Shown here: in pieces, positions 20,903-31,040 of the stretch | Layout: each line of letters opens with the position of its first letter | Numbering within the stretch: the stretch's first letter is position 1 | Assembly (NCBI GenBank): GCA_029237695.1 | Contig: CM055272.1 | Span: 30,142,791 to 30,206,790 of the forward strand | Source: Conchocele bisecta | Taxonomy: Eukaryota; Mollusca; Bivalvia; Lucinida; Thyasiridae | Direction of reading: 5' to 3' | DNA length: 64,000 bases | Notes under the pieces: model-generated | What the model was told of the DNA's origin: nothing | What the model saw: the letters and a program-made list of their open reading frames with translations, nothing else | The model's database searches: none | Program-made: the position numbers and the translations under genes

Positions 20903-21372
20903 TTTGTCGCGCCTATAGTCGGCGCTTTTTCCGTCGTCGTCGTCATCCGTTTTTTTGTAAGGCAAATGCGTTAAAAGTTATTGTTTTTTCACAATGTCTC
21001 TTTAACCCCTTGCCAGACTTTCATAATATTTCACATCAATGTTTGTCTAGGGATGATGCTTCATTACGCACACACCCACATCCAAATTCTGAAGGTCAAG
21101 GTCATTTATTTACTTTTAATATTCACCGGTTTTGTAACAGAAATGCGTTAAAGTTATTGTTTTTTCACAATATCTCTTTAACCCCTTGCCAGACTTGCCA
21201 GACTTGCCAGACTTTAATAATATTTCACATCAATGTTTGTCTAGGGATGATGCTTCATTACGCATACCCCCACATCCAAATTCTCAAGGTCAAGGTCATT
21301 TATTTACTTGTAATGTTCACGGTCAAATGCCTCGGCAGGCGCGACACCGCTTCCGTGGCGGAATTCTTGTGT
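20903..21372 (+). mobile_element. GTCGCGCC element
   Basis: Starts TTTTTGTCGCGCCTATAGTC and ends GGCGCGACACCGCTTCCGTG. Contains a duplicated block with CACAATGTCTCTTTAACCCC, TTGTCTAGGGATGATGCTTC and GGTCAAGGTCATTTATTTAC. The open frames here come from this block. Confidence 0.7.
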
Positions 21373-21468
21373 TTACATGCATGCATTATTTCACAATAAG
21401 TAAAATACAGCAACTGGTCTTTATTTTATAACAATAAATGTATTAGACTGCGTGCCGTGTGTTTGCAG

Positions 21469-21587
21469 AGTTTGACAAGTTCATGGAGGAGCACAAGAAC
21501 GACCTTCAGGCCATCGAGGTGAAGGACGACATCACCGATGCCGAGTTTGAGGCCCAGGAGATCGACATCGACAACGCTGATCAGCAG
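21469..21587 (+). CDS. Exon 8 (residues 236-275)
   Basis: Acceptor GTGTTTGCAG, donor GTACAT. Phase 1 in, 0 out. Acidic helical segment: EFDKFMEEHKNDLQ, then DDITDAEFEAQEIDIDNADQQ. Confidence 0.93.
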
Positions 21588-21655
21588 GTACATTTGTATT
21601 TATAGAGGCAGCTGTGAAAATGTATCACTAATAGCAACTATTCCTTTACCGTCCT

Positions 21656-21897
21656 GGGGGCCGTTTCACTAAACTTTGTACGACTAAAATGTTTGTAAGT
21701 GCAAATCTAGAATCGTCTGGAAATTTCAATTGATGGATAAACATTTATTGAGCATAGGCTGCATGCAGCCTATGCTCAATAAATGTAAATCCAGTAATTG
21801 GTTACAAGAAAACATTGTTAATATGAAATTTACAGACTATCATAATTTTGCACTTACGAACATTTTTGTCGTACGAAGTTTAGTGAAACGGCCCCCA
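21656..21897. mobile_element. GGGGGCCGTTTCACTAAACT hairpin MITE
   Basis: Inverted ends GGGGGCCGTTTCACTAAACT / AGTTTAGTGAAACGGCCCCC. The tip GAGCATAGGCTGCATGCAGC and its complement is perfect. Confidence 0.92.
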
Positions 21898-22017
21898 ATA
21901 TACTGTCAACTTTTTACAAGCCTGTGACTGATAGAATCAAATTTCATGATTAACCATTTCACCCGTAAATAACTGGAAATTGTCATTCTTTAATGAGCAA
22001 ATGTTCACGAATTTCAG

Positions 22018-22281
22018 CTGGAGTCTGTACAGCAGTGGTTTAACCCTTACTACGCTGAATTAATTTTTTTCGTCTGCTGGAAATGTTTTATTTTCAATAT
22101 TTCTCGATAAAATCCTGTTCTGAAAGCGCATGAGAATCGTCTCCACTGGAGACGATTCTCATGTGCTGCCAAAACAGTTTTTTGTTAAGAATTAAGGCAA
22201 AAATGATAAACAGCAGACGGCAATTTTCGTCTCCCGCGTAATGAGGGTGAAGAATAAAATAGACGACATGCCAACTATCTT
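22018..22281 (+). pseudogene. Echo of exon 9, split by a TTAA MITE
   Basis: ATTTCAG-CTGGAGTCTGTACAGCAG matches the exon 9 acceptor and start (TTTCAG-CTGGAGTCGGTCCAGGAG). After the MITE at 22040-22251 the similarity goes on: GAATAAAATAGACGACAT against GAACACGATCGGCGACAT, then CCAACTATCTT-GTGAGTA against CCAACCATCGT-GTGAGTG at the donor. About 60 bp of the exon interior are missing. Exon 9 has TTTAAG where the MITE entered, so the site was TTAA. Confidence 0.82.
22040..22251. mobile_element. TTAACCC-type foldback MITE inside the exon 9 echo
   Basis: TTAACCCTTACTACGCTGAA to CGTAATGAGGGTGAA, with tip GAATCGTCTCCACTGGAGAC. TTAA at left; the right copy has mutated to TGAA. Confidence 0.88.
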
Positions 22282-22327
22282 GTGAGTACATAACAATCAG
22301 CCCAACTCCCATCATTCCTGGTTTCAG

Positions 22328-22458
22328 CTGGAGTCGGTCCAGGAGCGATTTAAGAACACGATCGGCGACATCTCCAATGAGTTGTTGCTGTTGAAACAAC
22401 ACAGCACGATGTTGATGGAACAGCTACAGATCCTAGAGGAAAACCACCCAACCATCGT
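22328..22458 (+). CDS. Exon 9 (residues 276-319)
   Basis: Acceptor TGGTTTCAG, donor GTGAGT. Phase 0 in, 2 out. Helical: LESVQERFKNTIGD, ISNELLLLKQHSTML, MEQLQILEENHPTIV. This copy, unlike its echo, keeps full frame. Confidence 0.93.
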
Positions 22459-22581
22459 GTGAGTGAACAACCCTCCATCTTATGTTCTGCTATAACGCCT
22501 ACAGACTGCTGTGGTGTGGGCAACTACACCCTACCATAGGTCGTCTGTTTGGTGAACAATACTCAATCTCCTGTTCTGTAC

Positions 22582-22872
22582 ATCAAAATTGCAACATTTT
22601 TTCTAGCAAAGTATACTTTGAGGGAGAAATCATTTATTTTTCCCGAAATGCATTCTGTCATATAGAACTATCGACTGCATATATTTGATGATTAAAAGTA
22701 TCAGAATTATTATACTGAATTTATTACATTATCACAGCCAAAATGGCTGTGATAATGTAATAAATTCAGTATAATAAAAATTAATAAATTTATCCTAAAA
22801 TTGAAAATTTCTCTCTCAAAGTATACTTTGCTAGAAACGTATACTCTGCACTGTTGGTGAAATAGGCTACTG
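22582..22872. mobile_element. TATACT hairpin MITE, copy 6
   Basis: Left terminus decayed. Tip in inverted orientation GCCAAAATGGC. The right end GTTGGTGAAATAGGCTACTG is intact. Confidence 0.85.
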
Positions 22873-23183
22873 TTATAAGCCTACAGACTGCTGTTGTGTG
22901 GACAACTAGACCCTACCATAGGTCGTCCGTTTGGTGATAGATGGAAACAAAGCAATATGAAGTCATATTTTAGTCATATCGCATTTGCTATGAAACATTT
23001 GTCAACTTTCAACTTCGTTTACCGAAAATATCGTAAATTCTGTAAATATTTTTTCATGAGATTTCACATGGCTTTTATCATCTTCAAATGTGCATTTCAA
23101 GGTGTGGCTGGCAGTATACTGTGTCCCAATTAATTACCTGTGAATGTTTTAGCATTTTAAAGTGATGAGAAGAGTAAGATTTA

Positions 23184-23440
23184 TTATTCCCTCGCCGATA
23201 GGCACGAGGGGATACAGCGTTTGTCGATGTAGTATATAACACCTTTCATTTTTCAATAATATATGAACTGCTTCACCAATTTTGATACTCTGGCCACAAA
23301 TGACAATGTGTGTCATGGGATGGTGCTTTGTTTTGCCTACGACCCACATCCGACAGCCCAAGGTCACTGAGGACTCACGTTCACCTTGTTTGTAAGGCTT
23401 TGTATAAAGGCAAATGCGTTAAATTTTTGTGTTTTTTGTT
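23184..23440 (+). repeat. CCGATAGGCACGAGGGGATA repeat
   Basis: TTCCCTCGCCGATAGGCACG, CGTTTGTCGATGTAG, TGGTGCTTTGTTTTGCC and TTCACCTTGTTTGTAAGG, as at 14655-14885. Confidence 0.65.
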
Positions 23441-23473
23441 TAGCCCTTGTAAAACTTTCCATTATGATTGCAG

Positions 23474-23520
23474 GCGCAAGGGAGACAGACTGAAGATCGT
23501 GGATACAGTATCCAAGTCAG
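23474..23520 (+). CDS. Exon 10 (residues 319-335)
   Basis: Acceptor TATGATTGCAG, donor GTAAGG. Phase 2 in, 1 out. Only 47 nt: RKGDRLKIVDTVSKS. Its reality rests on phase matching both neighbours. Confidence 0.87.
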
Positions 23521-23741
23521 GTAAGGCCCATAATGCCACAGATAGGTGACATGGTTGTGAACTTAGATACTCTGTATGACATTAACTGTTCCGTGCGACC
23601 AGTGTATATCCAGATCAGATCACCCTTGTTGGGATACAATATTTACCGTATTTATTCTAATAAACGCCTCCGGGGCTATGCATTTCATGGGGACTAAAAC
23701 TTGGAAAATAGAATCAAAATATGTTATTTTCATTAAATCGT

Positions 23742-25125
23742 TTTTGTCGCGCCTGCTTTAGCAGAAGTGGGACATAGGCATAGCTTTTCCGTCGGTGTCG
23801 ACGTCGGCGGCGTCAACATTTCACGTAAAGTTTTTGCGTTTAGCTCAGTTTCCAGAAAACTATAAGTTCTTTGACCTCCATACTTGGTATACATCAACAC
23901 TGTGGTGTAACCATCTCACACAGAGGGAGCCCATGTGACCTTGACCTAGTTTTCATGGTTCACTGACCTACTTTTCACATGCATTCAACGTTAAGGTTTT
24001 GCGTTTAGCTCTGTTTCTAAAACTTAACGCTCAGGTTAATTCATTGTTACTTCTGTTTCCCTCAATGGAATACTTTAATATTCCATACCTCAATGGAATG
24101 CTTTAATATTCCATACATGCATTTGTAATAACATCCCGCATCATTCTACAGAAAGCCCATGGTGCCCGCTAACCTCAAAGGTCAAGGTCACTGACTTAGA
24201 AATTTTGTGTTTGGAAAACTTAACGCTCGGTTTAATTTATTACAATTTCTGTTTCCCTTGATGGAATGGTTCGGTATACATCAACACTGTGGTGTAACCA
24301 TCTCACACAGAGGGAGCCCATGTGACCGTGACCTAGTTTTCATGGTTTATTGACCTACATTTCACATGCAGTGAATGTTAAGTTTTTGCCTTTAGCTCAG
24401 TTTCCGGAAAACTATAAGTCCTGTGACCTCCAAACTTGGTATTCATCAATACTGTGGTGTAACCATCTCACACAGAGGGAGCCCATGTGACCTTGGCCTA
24501 GTTTTCATGGTTAATTGACCTACTTTTCACATGCATTCAAAGTTAAGTTTTTGGATTTGGCTATGTTTCTAAAACTTAACGCTCAGGTTAATTCGTTGTA
24601 ACTTCTGTTTCCCTCAATGGAATGCTTTAATATTCCATACATGCATTTGAAACACCATCCCGCATCATTCTGCAGAAAGCCCATGGTACCCGCTAACCCG
24701 AAAGGTCAAGGTCACGGGCTTAGAAAATTCCGGGTTTGAAAACTTAGCGCTCAGTTTAATTTATTACAACTTCTGTTTCCCTTGATGGAATTCTTTAATA
24801 TTTCTTAGGTGCAAAATATAGCAACATCCGGCATGATTCTACAGAAAGCCCATGGTGCCCGCTAACCCCAAGTCAATGTCACGAGCGTAGAAAATGCTCA
24901 GTTTTTAAAACTTAACGCTTGGGTTAATTTATTGAAACTTCTGTTTCCCTTGATGGAATGTTTTAATATTTCATACATGCATTTGTAAGAACATTCTGCA
25001 TCATCTGCAGAAAGTTCATGGTGTCCGGTAACCCCAAGGTCAAGGCCACGGACTTCAAAAATGTCTAGTATATAAATTTAGCATCGGTGCCAGGAGATAC
25101 ATGTCGTTGGCGGCATTCTTGTTTG
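23742..25125 (+). mobile_element. GTCGCGCC element with long internal repeats (intron 10)
   Basis: Begins TTTTTGTCGCGCCTGCTTTA and ends about ATACATGTCGTTGGCGGCAT. CCATCTCACACAGAGGGAGC occurs three times (about 23912, 24298, 24466), and ATGGAATGCTTTAATATTCC-type blocks recur six or more times. No coding frame. Confidence 0.7.
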
Positions 25126-25167
25126 TGTTTAGCTGTGTTTGTTGGAAAATAAGTGTTTTGGTTTCAG

Positions 25168-25480
25168 TTTATTATTCCCTCGCATAGGGATGCAAAAAAG
25201 TTGTCTGTTCGTCCATCTGTCCGTCTGTCAATCACAAAAATTAACATTTGGATTAATCTCCATTGATGGAATGCTTTAATATTTCATAGGTGCATTTGTA
25301 AGATCATCCTGCATCATTCTACAGAAAGCGATGGCATGAATGTTTTGTTTCGAAAACTTTACACTTCATTATAACTTCTCTTTCCCTCAATGGAATGCTT
25401 TAATATTTCATAGGTGTATTTTTTAACAACATCTCACATCATTCTACAGAAAGCCCATGGTGCTCACTAACCCCAAGGTT
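25168..25480 (+). repeat. Degenerate repeat related to the preceding element
   Basis: ATTCCCTCGCATAGGGATGC opens a stretch with TTTAATATTTCATAGGTG and CATCATTCTACAGAAAGC, shared with the 23742-25125 core. Confidence 0.55.
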
Positions 25481-25851
25481 ATTAAAAGCTCCTTATGTAC
25501 TATCAAACTGCGCCAGGCGGGACATCATGCTCCGCGCAGCTCTTGTTGTATGTGAATATAACATGTTTGGAATGCAAATATGGGATGGGGTTACAATTAG
25601 GGTTACAATTAGAGAGGGGGCTACTATTAGAATAAATACAGTATATACTATTGCTCGGTGGTTTAGTCTGGTTGCTTGATGAGCACTGCTCGTGCACTTC
25701 TCACCTTGCACAACTAGACAGACTGTGGAGAAATTTGTTGTAGATAATATCCACTGCATATGGTGACAAGCAGGCACTTGCAAAACGTAATTTGATAAAG
25801 ACAAACAAAATTGTATGTTTTATGGTCTAATGTTTTATGCATCAATTGACT
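25481..25851. other. Intron 10 remainder, nothing recognised
   Basis: No repeat or exon assigned. Reverse-strand frames near 25500-25800 lack splice context. Confidence 0.4.
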
Positions 25852-26055
25852 TTAACTCATTGCATGAGTGGTGAAAATAACAGCCAACATTAGGAGTATT
25901 TTTCTTATTTCTCTCTGTAAATATGTCTTGGAATTTTATTAGAATTGAGTCAACATGATATTTACAGGGAGAAATAAAAGAAAATATACTGAATTTGTGT
26001 CTGCTATTTTTTAACTATTTATAGCTCACAAGTTTCCCAGCATGCAAAGAGTTAA
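25852..26055. mobile_element. TTAACTC foldback element, decayed
   Basis: TTAACTCATTGCATGAGTGG to AGCATGCAAAGAGTTAA, with TTAA on both sides. The tip ATTAGAATTGAGTC resembles the one at 35623-35862 but its right arm is largely lost. Confidence 0.75.
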
Positions 26056-26189
26056 ACCGACATTTTATATGATTTAGCAGAATTTATATTGTAATTTTTA
26101 GTGACATATGTGTTAAAGTTTTGTTTATTCAATAACTTGTTTTATTGGCTTAGTGATAACGATGCCCTTAATTGTTTCCAATTGAAATG

Positions 26190-26540
26190 ATTCTAAAGTG
26201 CTGCCAATCTACAATGTCATGCATGCGTACGTTTATAGTAACACCTTTCATTTTTCATTAGCCTATGAACTGCTTGATAATATTTGGCCATAATGTGTGT
26301 CTATGGATGCTGCTTTGTTTTGCATACGACCCACGTTCGACCGCCCAAGGTGAAGGTCACCTAGGACTTATGTTCACCTTGTTTGTAAGGCAAATGCGTT
26401 AAAGTTGTTTTCATTTATTGAATAACGTGTTTTATTGTCAAGGCTGCCAGTGAGGGTACTAGATTAGTGATAATGATGCCCATGTTTTCAATAGAAACGA
26501 TTCTAAAGTGCTGCCAACTCATAATTTTTACAAGGAAAAT
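26190..26540 (+). repeat. Fragments of the CCGATAGGC repeat with half-hairpins
   Basis: AACACCTTTCATTTTTCATT and GCATACGACCCACGTTCGAC belong to the 23184 family. GAAATGATTCTAAAGTGCTG (26186) and GAAACGATTCTAAAGTGCTG (26497) are single arms of the TTAACCC-type hairpin tip. Confidence 0.55.
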
Positions 26541-26552
26541 AAACAGAGGACT

Positions 26553-26970
26553 ATAATTCCAGCACAAAAATATTTACACCATTCCCTAACATTTGATTGG
26601 CCCGTAGCAAGTCTCTGTCCAAAATTTATATCCCAGTAAACTCCCACGCCGAACTACTTTCTAGAGGTGCGCTGTCAGTGCTGTCAATGTAAACAAATGG
26701 CTGCCGTCTGTCAAAATAAACACATTTTCTTGATGAATTTATTTCAAATGCTGGAATTATAAGGAATGAATGGCCTTTTTGTGAATTTATCGGGGATATA
26801 AACTTGGAAAAGTCGCGGGAATACTGGACGAGGCCTTCCGGCCTTCGTCCAGTATTCCCGCGACTTTTCCAAGTTTATACTTCCGGCCTTCGTCCAGTAT
26901 TCCCGCGACTTTTCCAAGTTTATACCCCGATAAATTCCACAAAAAGGCTATTCATTCCTATAATACATTT
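26553..26970. mobile_element. GAATGAATGGCCTTTTTGTG hairpin element
   Basis: Arms GGAATGAATGGCCTTTTTGT and CAAAAAGGCTATTCATTCC, with tip TGGACGAGGCCTTCCGGCCT. Part of one arm (CTTCCGGCCTTCGTCCAG onward) is doubled. A fuller copy lies inverted at 61545-62090. Its edge is 7 bp from the exon 11 acceptor. Confidence 0.8.
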
Positions 26971-26977
26971 TGTTTAG

Positions 26978-27156
26978 ATTCGATCCTTTCCGCGGGTCTC
27001 GGTGACGATGAAGACGATGACGATGACTCAGACCCATTCATCCCACAGGAGCGCGTGTTCTGTAAATATGCTGCGATGCTCTACACCAGTAACAACCAGG
27101 GACGATCATTCGAGGAGTTCAAGGATGCAAAATACTGCGCCAGCTGTGGGGAGAAG
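26978..27156 (+). CDS. Exon 11 (residues 335-394): acidic run and first half of the Cys/His cluster
   Basis: Acceptor TTTTGTTTAG, donor GTATGT. Phase 1 in, 0 out. SAGLGDDEDDDDDSDPF is a strongly acidic run, followed by FIPQERVFCKYAAMLYTS and FEEFKDAKYCASCGEK. The C388-x2-C391 pair is completed by C398 and H400 in exon 12. This resembles a zinc knuckle or ribbon, but no named family is assigned. Confidence 0.93.
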
Positions 27157-27174
27157 GTATGTCATGGTGCATTG

Positions 27175-27415
27175 TGGGTAATGGAGAATGGGGTGCATTA
27201 TGGGAAATTTTGAATGAGGTGCATTCTGGGTGATTGAGAATGGGGTCCCTTTTCAGAGATTGAGAATGGTGCATTGTGGATGATTGAGAATGGAATGTAT
27301 TATGGGAACTTGAGAATGAGGTGCATTCTGGGAGATGGATTATGAGGTGCATTATGGGAGATTGAGAATGGTGCATTATGGGTGATTGAGAATGGGATTC
27401 ATTGTGGGGGAAGGT
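27175..27415. repeat. Degenerate minisatellite after exon 11
   Basis: Repeats of GATTGAGAATGAGGTGCATT-ATGGGA with unit of about 24-26 bp, roughly nine copies. The reverse-strand frame it creates is an artefact. Confidence 0.85.
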
Positions 27416-27579
27416 CAAATGTGTGAATTTGTTACCAATTTAAATGGACAATAGGCTGTCAAATCATAGAAGTCAATCATTTTTTAATCGGGTAATTCAC
27501 ACATGTCCCATCGCTAAAAGTAAATGTCTTCTTGATAGAGTATATCCAAGAATTTCTTTATTTCTCATCAGAAGTATAT

Positions 27580-27640
27580 GTAGTGACCACCATTTGAACC
27601 GTCTCGCCGAGACGGTTCAAATGAGTGGTCACAACATATA
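27580..27640. mobile_element. Hairpin, GTGACCACCATTTGAACCGT type
   Basis: GACCACCATTTGAACCGTCT / AGACGGTTCAAATGAGTGGT with GCCG between. The same hairpin is at 48280-48335, and a mutated one at 51840-51900. Confidence 0.75.
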
Positions 27641-27684
27641 CTTTAGTTCAGAAATAAGGAAAATAGATAGAGAATAGTAGGTTA

Positions 27685-27825
27685 GTGCCATGAATGGGAA
27701 AAAATATCTGGCAAGGCTTAGCAAACGGGATGGGCGAGGCTCTGCCGAGCACATCCCGTTTCCGAGCCGCGCCAGATATTTTTCCCATTCACGGCACTAA
27801 CCTACTATTCTATTTATCCGCTACA
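27685..27825. mobile_element. Foldback element, AATAGTAGGTTAGTGCC arms
   Basis: AATAGTAGGTTAGTGCCATG / CACGGCACTAACCTACTATT with AAACGGGATG / CATCCCGTTT and a GGCTCTGCCGAGC tip. Confidence 0.8.
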
Positions 27826-28006
27826 AATGGCTTTAAAATGTAAAAAAGTAACCCTAGTCACCTCATATATTCCTACGCGGTGATTAGGTCGTATTGACAG
27901 GATATCAACAAAAGTTTCACGGCACCGTGTTTCACGGCACATACGCACTGTGTTGACGGGATAAATCCACATTGTAAGGATAAACATTGTGGTGATCGTG
28001 TTCCAG

Positions 28007-28122
28007 ACGGTGATCTGCCCCCACAAGTTGCCGGGAACAGAGAAGGTGTTCCCGGTGCCCATCCACTGCACTCACCTGAAGATTGTACGCCCCATGGTCC
28101 GCATAAACAAAGAACTCATGAG
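28007..28122 (+). CDS. Exon 12 (residues 395-433): second half of the Cys/His cluster
   Basis: Acceptor GTGTTCCAG, donor GTAATC. Phase 0 in, 2 out. TVICPHKLPGTEKVFPVP then IHCTHLKIVRPMVRINKELM. C398, H400, H414, C415 and H417 add to C388 and C391. A metal site is inferred, not shown. The HLKIVRP stretch suggests a small beta-rich domain. Confidence 0.93.
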
Positions 28123-28146
28123 GTAATCTGTCTGTCGGGACAATGT

Positions 28147-28392
28147 AATTTGTGACTGTGACTGGAGAAATGGGGCTTATGGGATTTGTGACAGTGTAGC
28201 TCCTGGTCAAATATCACACTCCTGTAGCATGATAACGATCTCTATTGCTTGTTAGAAGCATAATGGGTGGTTCATTGATTGAATAGCGAACAGTGCAGAT
28301 CCTGATCAGACTGTGCGGATGCACAGGCTGATCTGGATCTTCACTGCTTGCAATACCAAAAAGCCCCATTTCTCCAGTCACAGCCACGTTTC
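28147..28392 (+). mobile_element. GGCTGTGACTGGAG repeat
   Basis: TTTGTGACTGTGACTGGAGA to CTCCAGTCACAGCCACGT, with the core CTGATCAGACTGTGCGGATG. Confidence 0.82.
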
Positions 28393-28556
28393 AATAATAA
28401 ACATACAATTCTCCCACATGTACTTATTTTCTCATCTGTGTCATTTTAACCTTGTTGAATGGAGATAACAGACATAAAACCTAACTCAGTTAATCAATAT
28501 TTAGCGATCAACCCCAGATAAACACATTTACATAGTTTGAAATGAGTACAATATAT

Positions 28557-28925
28557 CAGAGCTCCAGATAAGCATTGTGTCTAAAGCGTACTATACCCCT
28601 TGATTTCAAAATCATTGCGTATTTTACTTTTACAAATGGATTATTGATTTTCTTCATCACTAAATATGGAAAAAAGGATAAAAAATATATAACAAATTTA
28701 AACATTCACTTATTTGAGCTGCAAAAAGCAAACATTGTTTGCTTTTTGCAGCTCATCTAAGTGAATTTTCAACTTTATGACAGTATTTTCACTACTCAAT
28801 TTGAAAATCAATGCGTATTTTCACATTGCTGTGCGTATTTTGTACTCCCACTTTTGATAATCAATGCGTATTCAGCTAAAATAATTGTGTAAAATATGCC
28901 AATACGCACCTTATCTGGAGCTCTG
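28557..28925. mobile_element. CAGAGCTCCAG foldback MITE
   Basis: CAGAGCTCCAGATAAGC to CCTTATCTGGAGCTCTG. The tip pair GAGCTGCAAAAAGCAAAC / GTTTGCTTTTTGCAGCTC is shared with 53949-54285. TATAT lies on both sides as a likely target duplication. Confidence 0.88.
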
Positions 28926-29057
28926 TATATATGACATGCAGTCGCAGAAATCGCGTTACTGCCTTCATCATGTATACAAGGAACATGATTTATAATTGTT
29001 TCAAAATGTATGCAGTCGGCTAACTACCTGTGGCCCGTTTCTGACCAGTGTAGCTCC

Positions 29058-29366
29058 TGTAGCCTATTTCACCAACATTGCAAAGTATACTTTACTAGCA
29101 AAGTATTCTTTGAGGGAGAAATTTTCAATTTTAGGATAAATTTATTATTTTTTATTATACTGAATTTATTACATTATCACAGCCATTTTGGCTGTGATAA
29201 TGTAATACATTCAGTATAATAATTCTGCATACGTTTAATGATCAAATATGCATTTGTTAGTTTTAATATATGAAATAATGCATTTCAGGAAAAATAAATG
29301 ATTACTCCCTCAAAGTATACTTTGCTAGTAAAGTCTACTTTGCAATGTTAGTGAAATCGGCTACTG
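29058..29366. mobile_element. TATACT hairpin MITE, copy 7
   Basis: CTGTAGCCTATTTCACCAAC to GTGAAATCGGCTACTG, with the CCATTTTGG tip. Confidence 0.9.
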
Positions 29367-29590
29367 ATCTCCTAGCATTTTCATGCAGATGCAGCTAGAT
29401 ATGGATTTACTTTAGATACAATGGGAATTTTCTTTCAATACTATATTGAACAGTGTATGCCATGATTAGACTGTGCTGGTGGACCAAGAGCTATACTTGT
29501 CACCAATGGCATAAGCCTCTTTTTGTTGACTATCGACCCAATTATCCCATAGATAACCTGGACCTTTATTTATTTTACGACAATGCTGTA

Positions 29591-29819
29591 TTAACCCTTT
29601 CCCTGATAGAGACGACTTTTCATGCCTCTGCAGGAGATGTCTTTTGAAAACATTGTGGGAAAAGGAGAAATTGCTTGTAACAAGCAATTTCTCCTTTTCC
29701 CACAATGTTTTCTACTCTATCAGATAATTTAACCATCATTTGACTCAGCATTTGATTCTTTTATTCAGATGTTTTGGATTTGGATGAGTCGAAATATCGC
29801 AAAACAGGGAAAGGGTTAA
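29591..29819. mobile_element. TTAACCC-type foldback MITE, different tip
   Basis: TTAACCCTTTCCCTGATAGA to AACAGGGAAAGGGTTAA. The tip GGAGAAATTGCTTG / CAAGCAATTTCTCC is perfect and unlike that of other TTAACCC copies. Confidence 0.88.
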
Positions 29820-29969
29820 ACAACTATATTGAACAGTATCAGCCCTGATTTGACTGTGGAATCTGATGTGAGACTACATTCGCCACAAGTGTCATATTCA
29901 CCTAGTTGTCGATCAGCGACCCCATGACCTTGCTAGATGACCTTCACCTTATAGATGACCTTGTTCCAG

Positions 29970-30138
29970 GGAGCTGATGAAGCCCCAGGAAGAGGATGGC
30001 ACGTACGAGCTGCCGTCGACTGCGGGCAGCAAGTTTGACGTGAGCCGGGACCACAGTATGCGCGGGTTTTCCCGGAGTTCCCAGTCCCCTCCGACCAGCC
30101 GCGACACCGCCAGTATGGTCGGCAGTGAAGCACATATG
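29970..30138 (+). CDS. Exon 13 (residues 433-489)
   Basis: Acceptor CTTGTTCCAG, donor GTACGT. Phase 2 in, 0 out. ELMKPQEEDGTYELPSTAG then the low-complexity GFSRSSQSPPTSRDTASM, likely disordered and rich in possible phosphorylation sites. Confidence 0.92.
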
Positions 30139-30223
30139 GTACGTGGTGGTCGTGTTTGGGGAACCTCAGATACACTATGTGGCCCGATACTAGAAACACG
30201 AATATTCTCATATTTATTCACCT

Positions 30224-30255
30224 TTATGGTCAGCAGTGAGGCACAGATTGTAGGT
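30224..30255 (+). pseudogene. Echo of the 3' end of exon 13
   Basis: TATGGTCAGCAGTGAGGCAC matches TATGGTCGGCAGTGAAGCAC. The donor region GTACGTGG corresponds to GTAGGTGA, and similarity runs on into the intron (GTCTTTGGAAGGAACTC against GTGTTTGGGGAACCTC). Confidence 0.75.
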
Positions 30256-31040
30256 GAGGTGTCTTTGGAAGGAACTCGGACACCCTAAGCAAGCCAATAT
30301 TCGTGTTTCTAGTATTGGCTTGCTTAGGGTGCTCATAGTTAATTTTTGACATTTGGTTTAAACATATTTTATTTGTATATTGTTTACAATTTTATTAACT
30401 ATTGCTAAGATACAGTAGTCTACAGATGGGATTGGTAAACCTATTTAAATCCTTTATCAGTATGGTTGATATTGAGCTGTACATGGTCGATGGTAAAGTT
30501 TTGGCGAAAATACAGAGACCAAAAAATGGAGCTTAACAAGACGCGTTTGAATCGCCATATTTCATCAAAATCCGTTACTTAATAAGGACACTATAAAAGA
30601 ATACGTACTTTGAATCAGATGGATTCTGGAAATTTCAGTACTTGTTGTTTTTGTTAGTACCACGTGATCATACACCTTGAAGGTACACCTTATGCAATAC
30701 TGGTTTACCCTGTATGCAACCTGTGACTAGAGACACACATATTTTGAAGGACACCAGACACCTTATGGAATGGTCATGTTTCTATTATTGGTTTCTAGTA
30801 TTGGGTGCTATATTTAACTGTCGGTACCATTGGTAATGAGACTAGTATGGTATAAGATCATGTTGTTTGATGAAAGTTGTTAATCTTATGGTTAATGATG
30901 GTGTCTTTGGAAGGAACTCATTTTGGAAGAAATATTTATGTTTGTCATATTGGGTTGTATATGTTGCTCATACACAAGGATACAATTCCTACACGTTTCC
31001 TAGCCTCACCTGGTAAATTTGTGTGGAAACCCACCAGCCA
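30256..31040. other. Intron 13 interior
   Basis: Contains another GTGTCTTTGGAAGGAACTC (about 30901) and several TTTCTAGTATTGG copies. It looks like a degenerate local duplication zone with no exon. Confidence 0.45.

Noticed and set aside
21010..21431. Open frames encoding CQTCQTCQT-type repeats
   Set aside because: They lie within the GTCGCGCC element and a doubled block, with no exon features.
27119..27418. Reverse-strand His/Ser-rich open frame
   Set aside because: It is a product of the minisatellite after exon 11.
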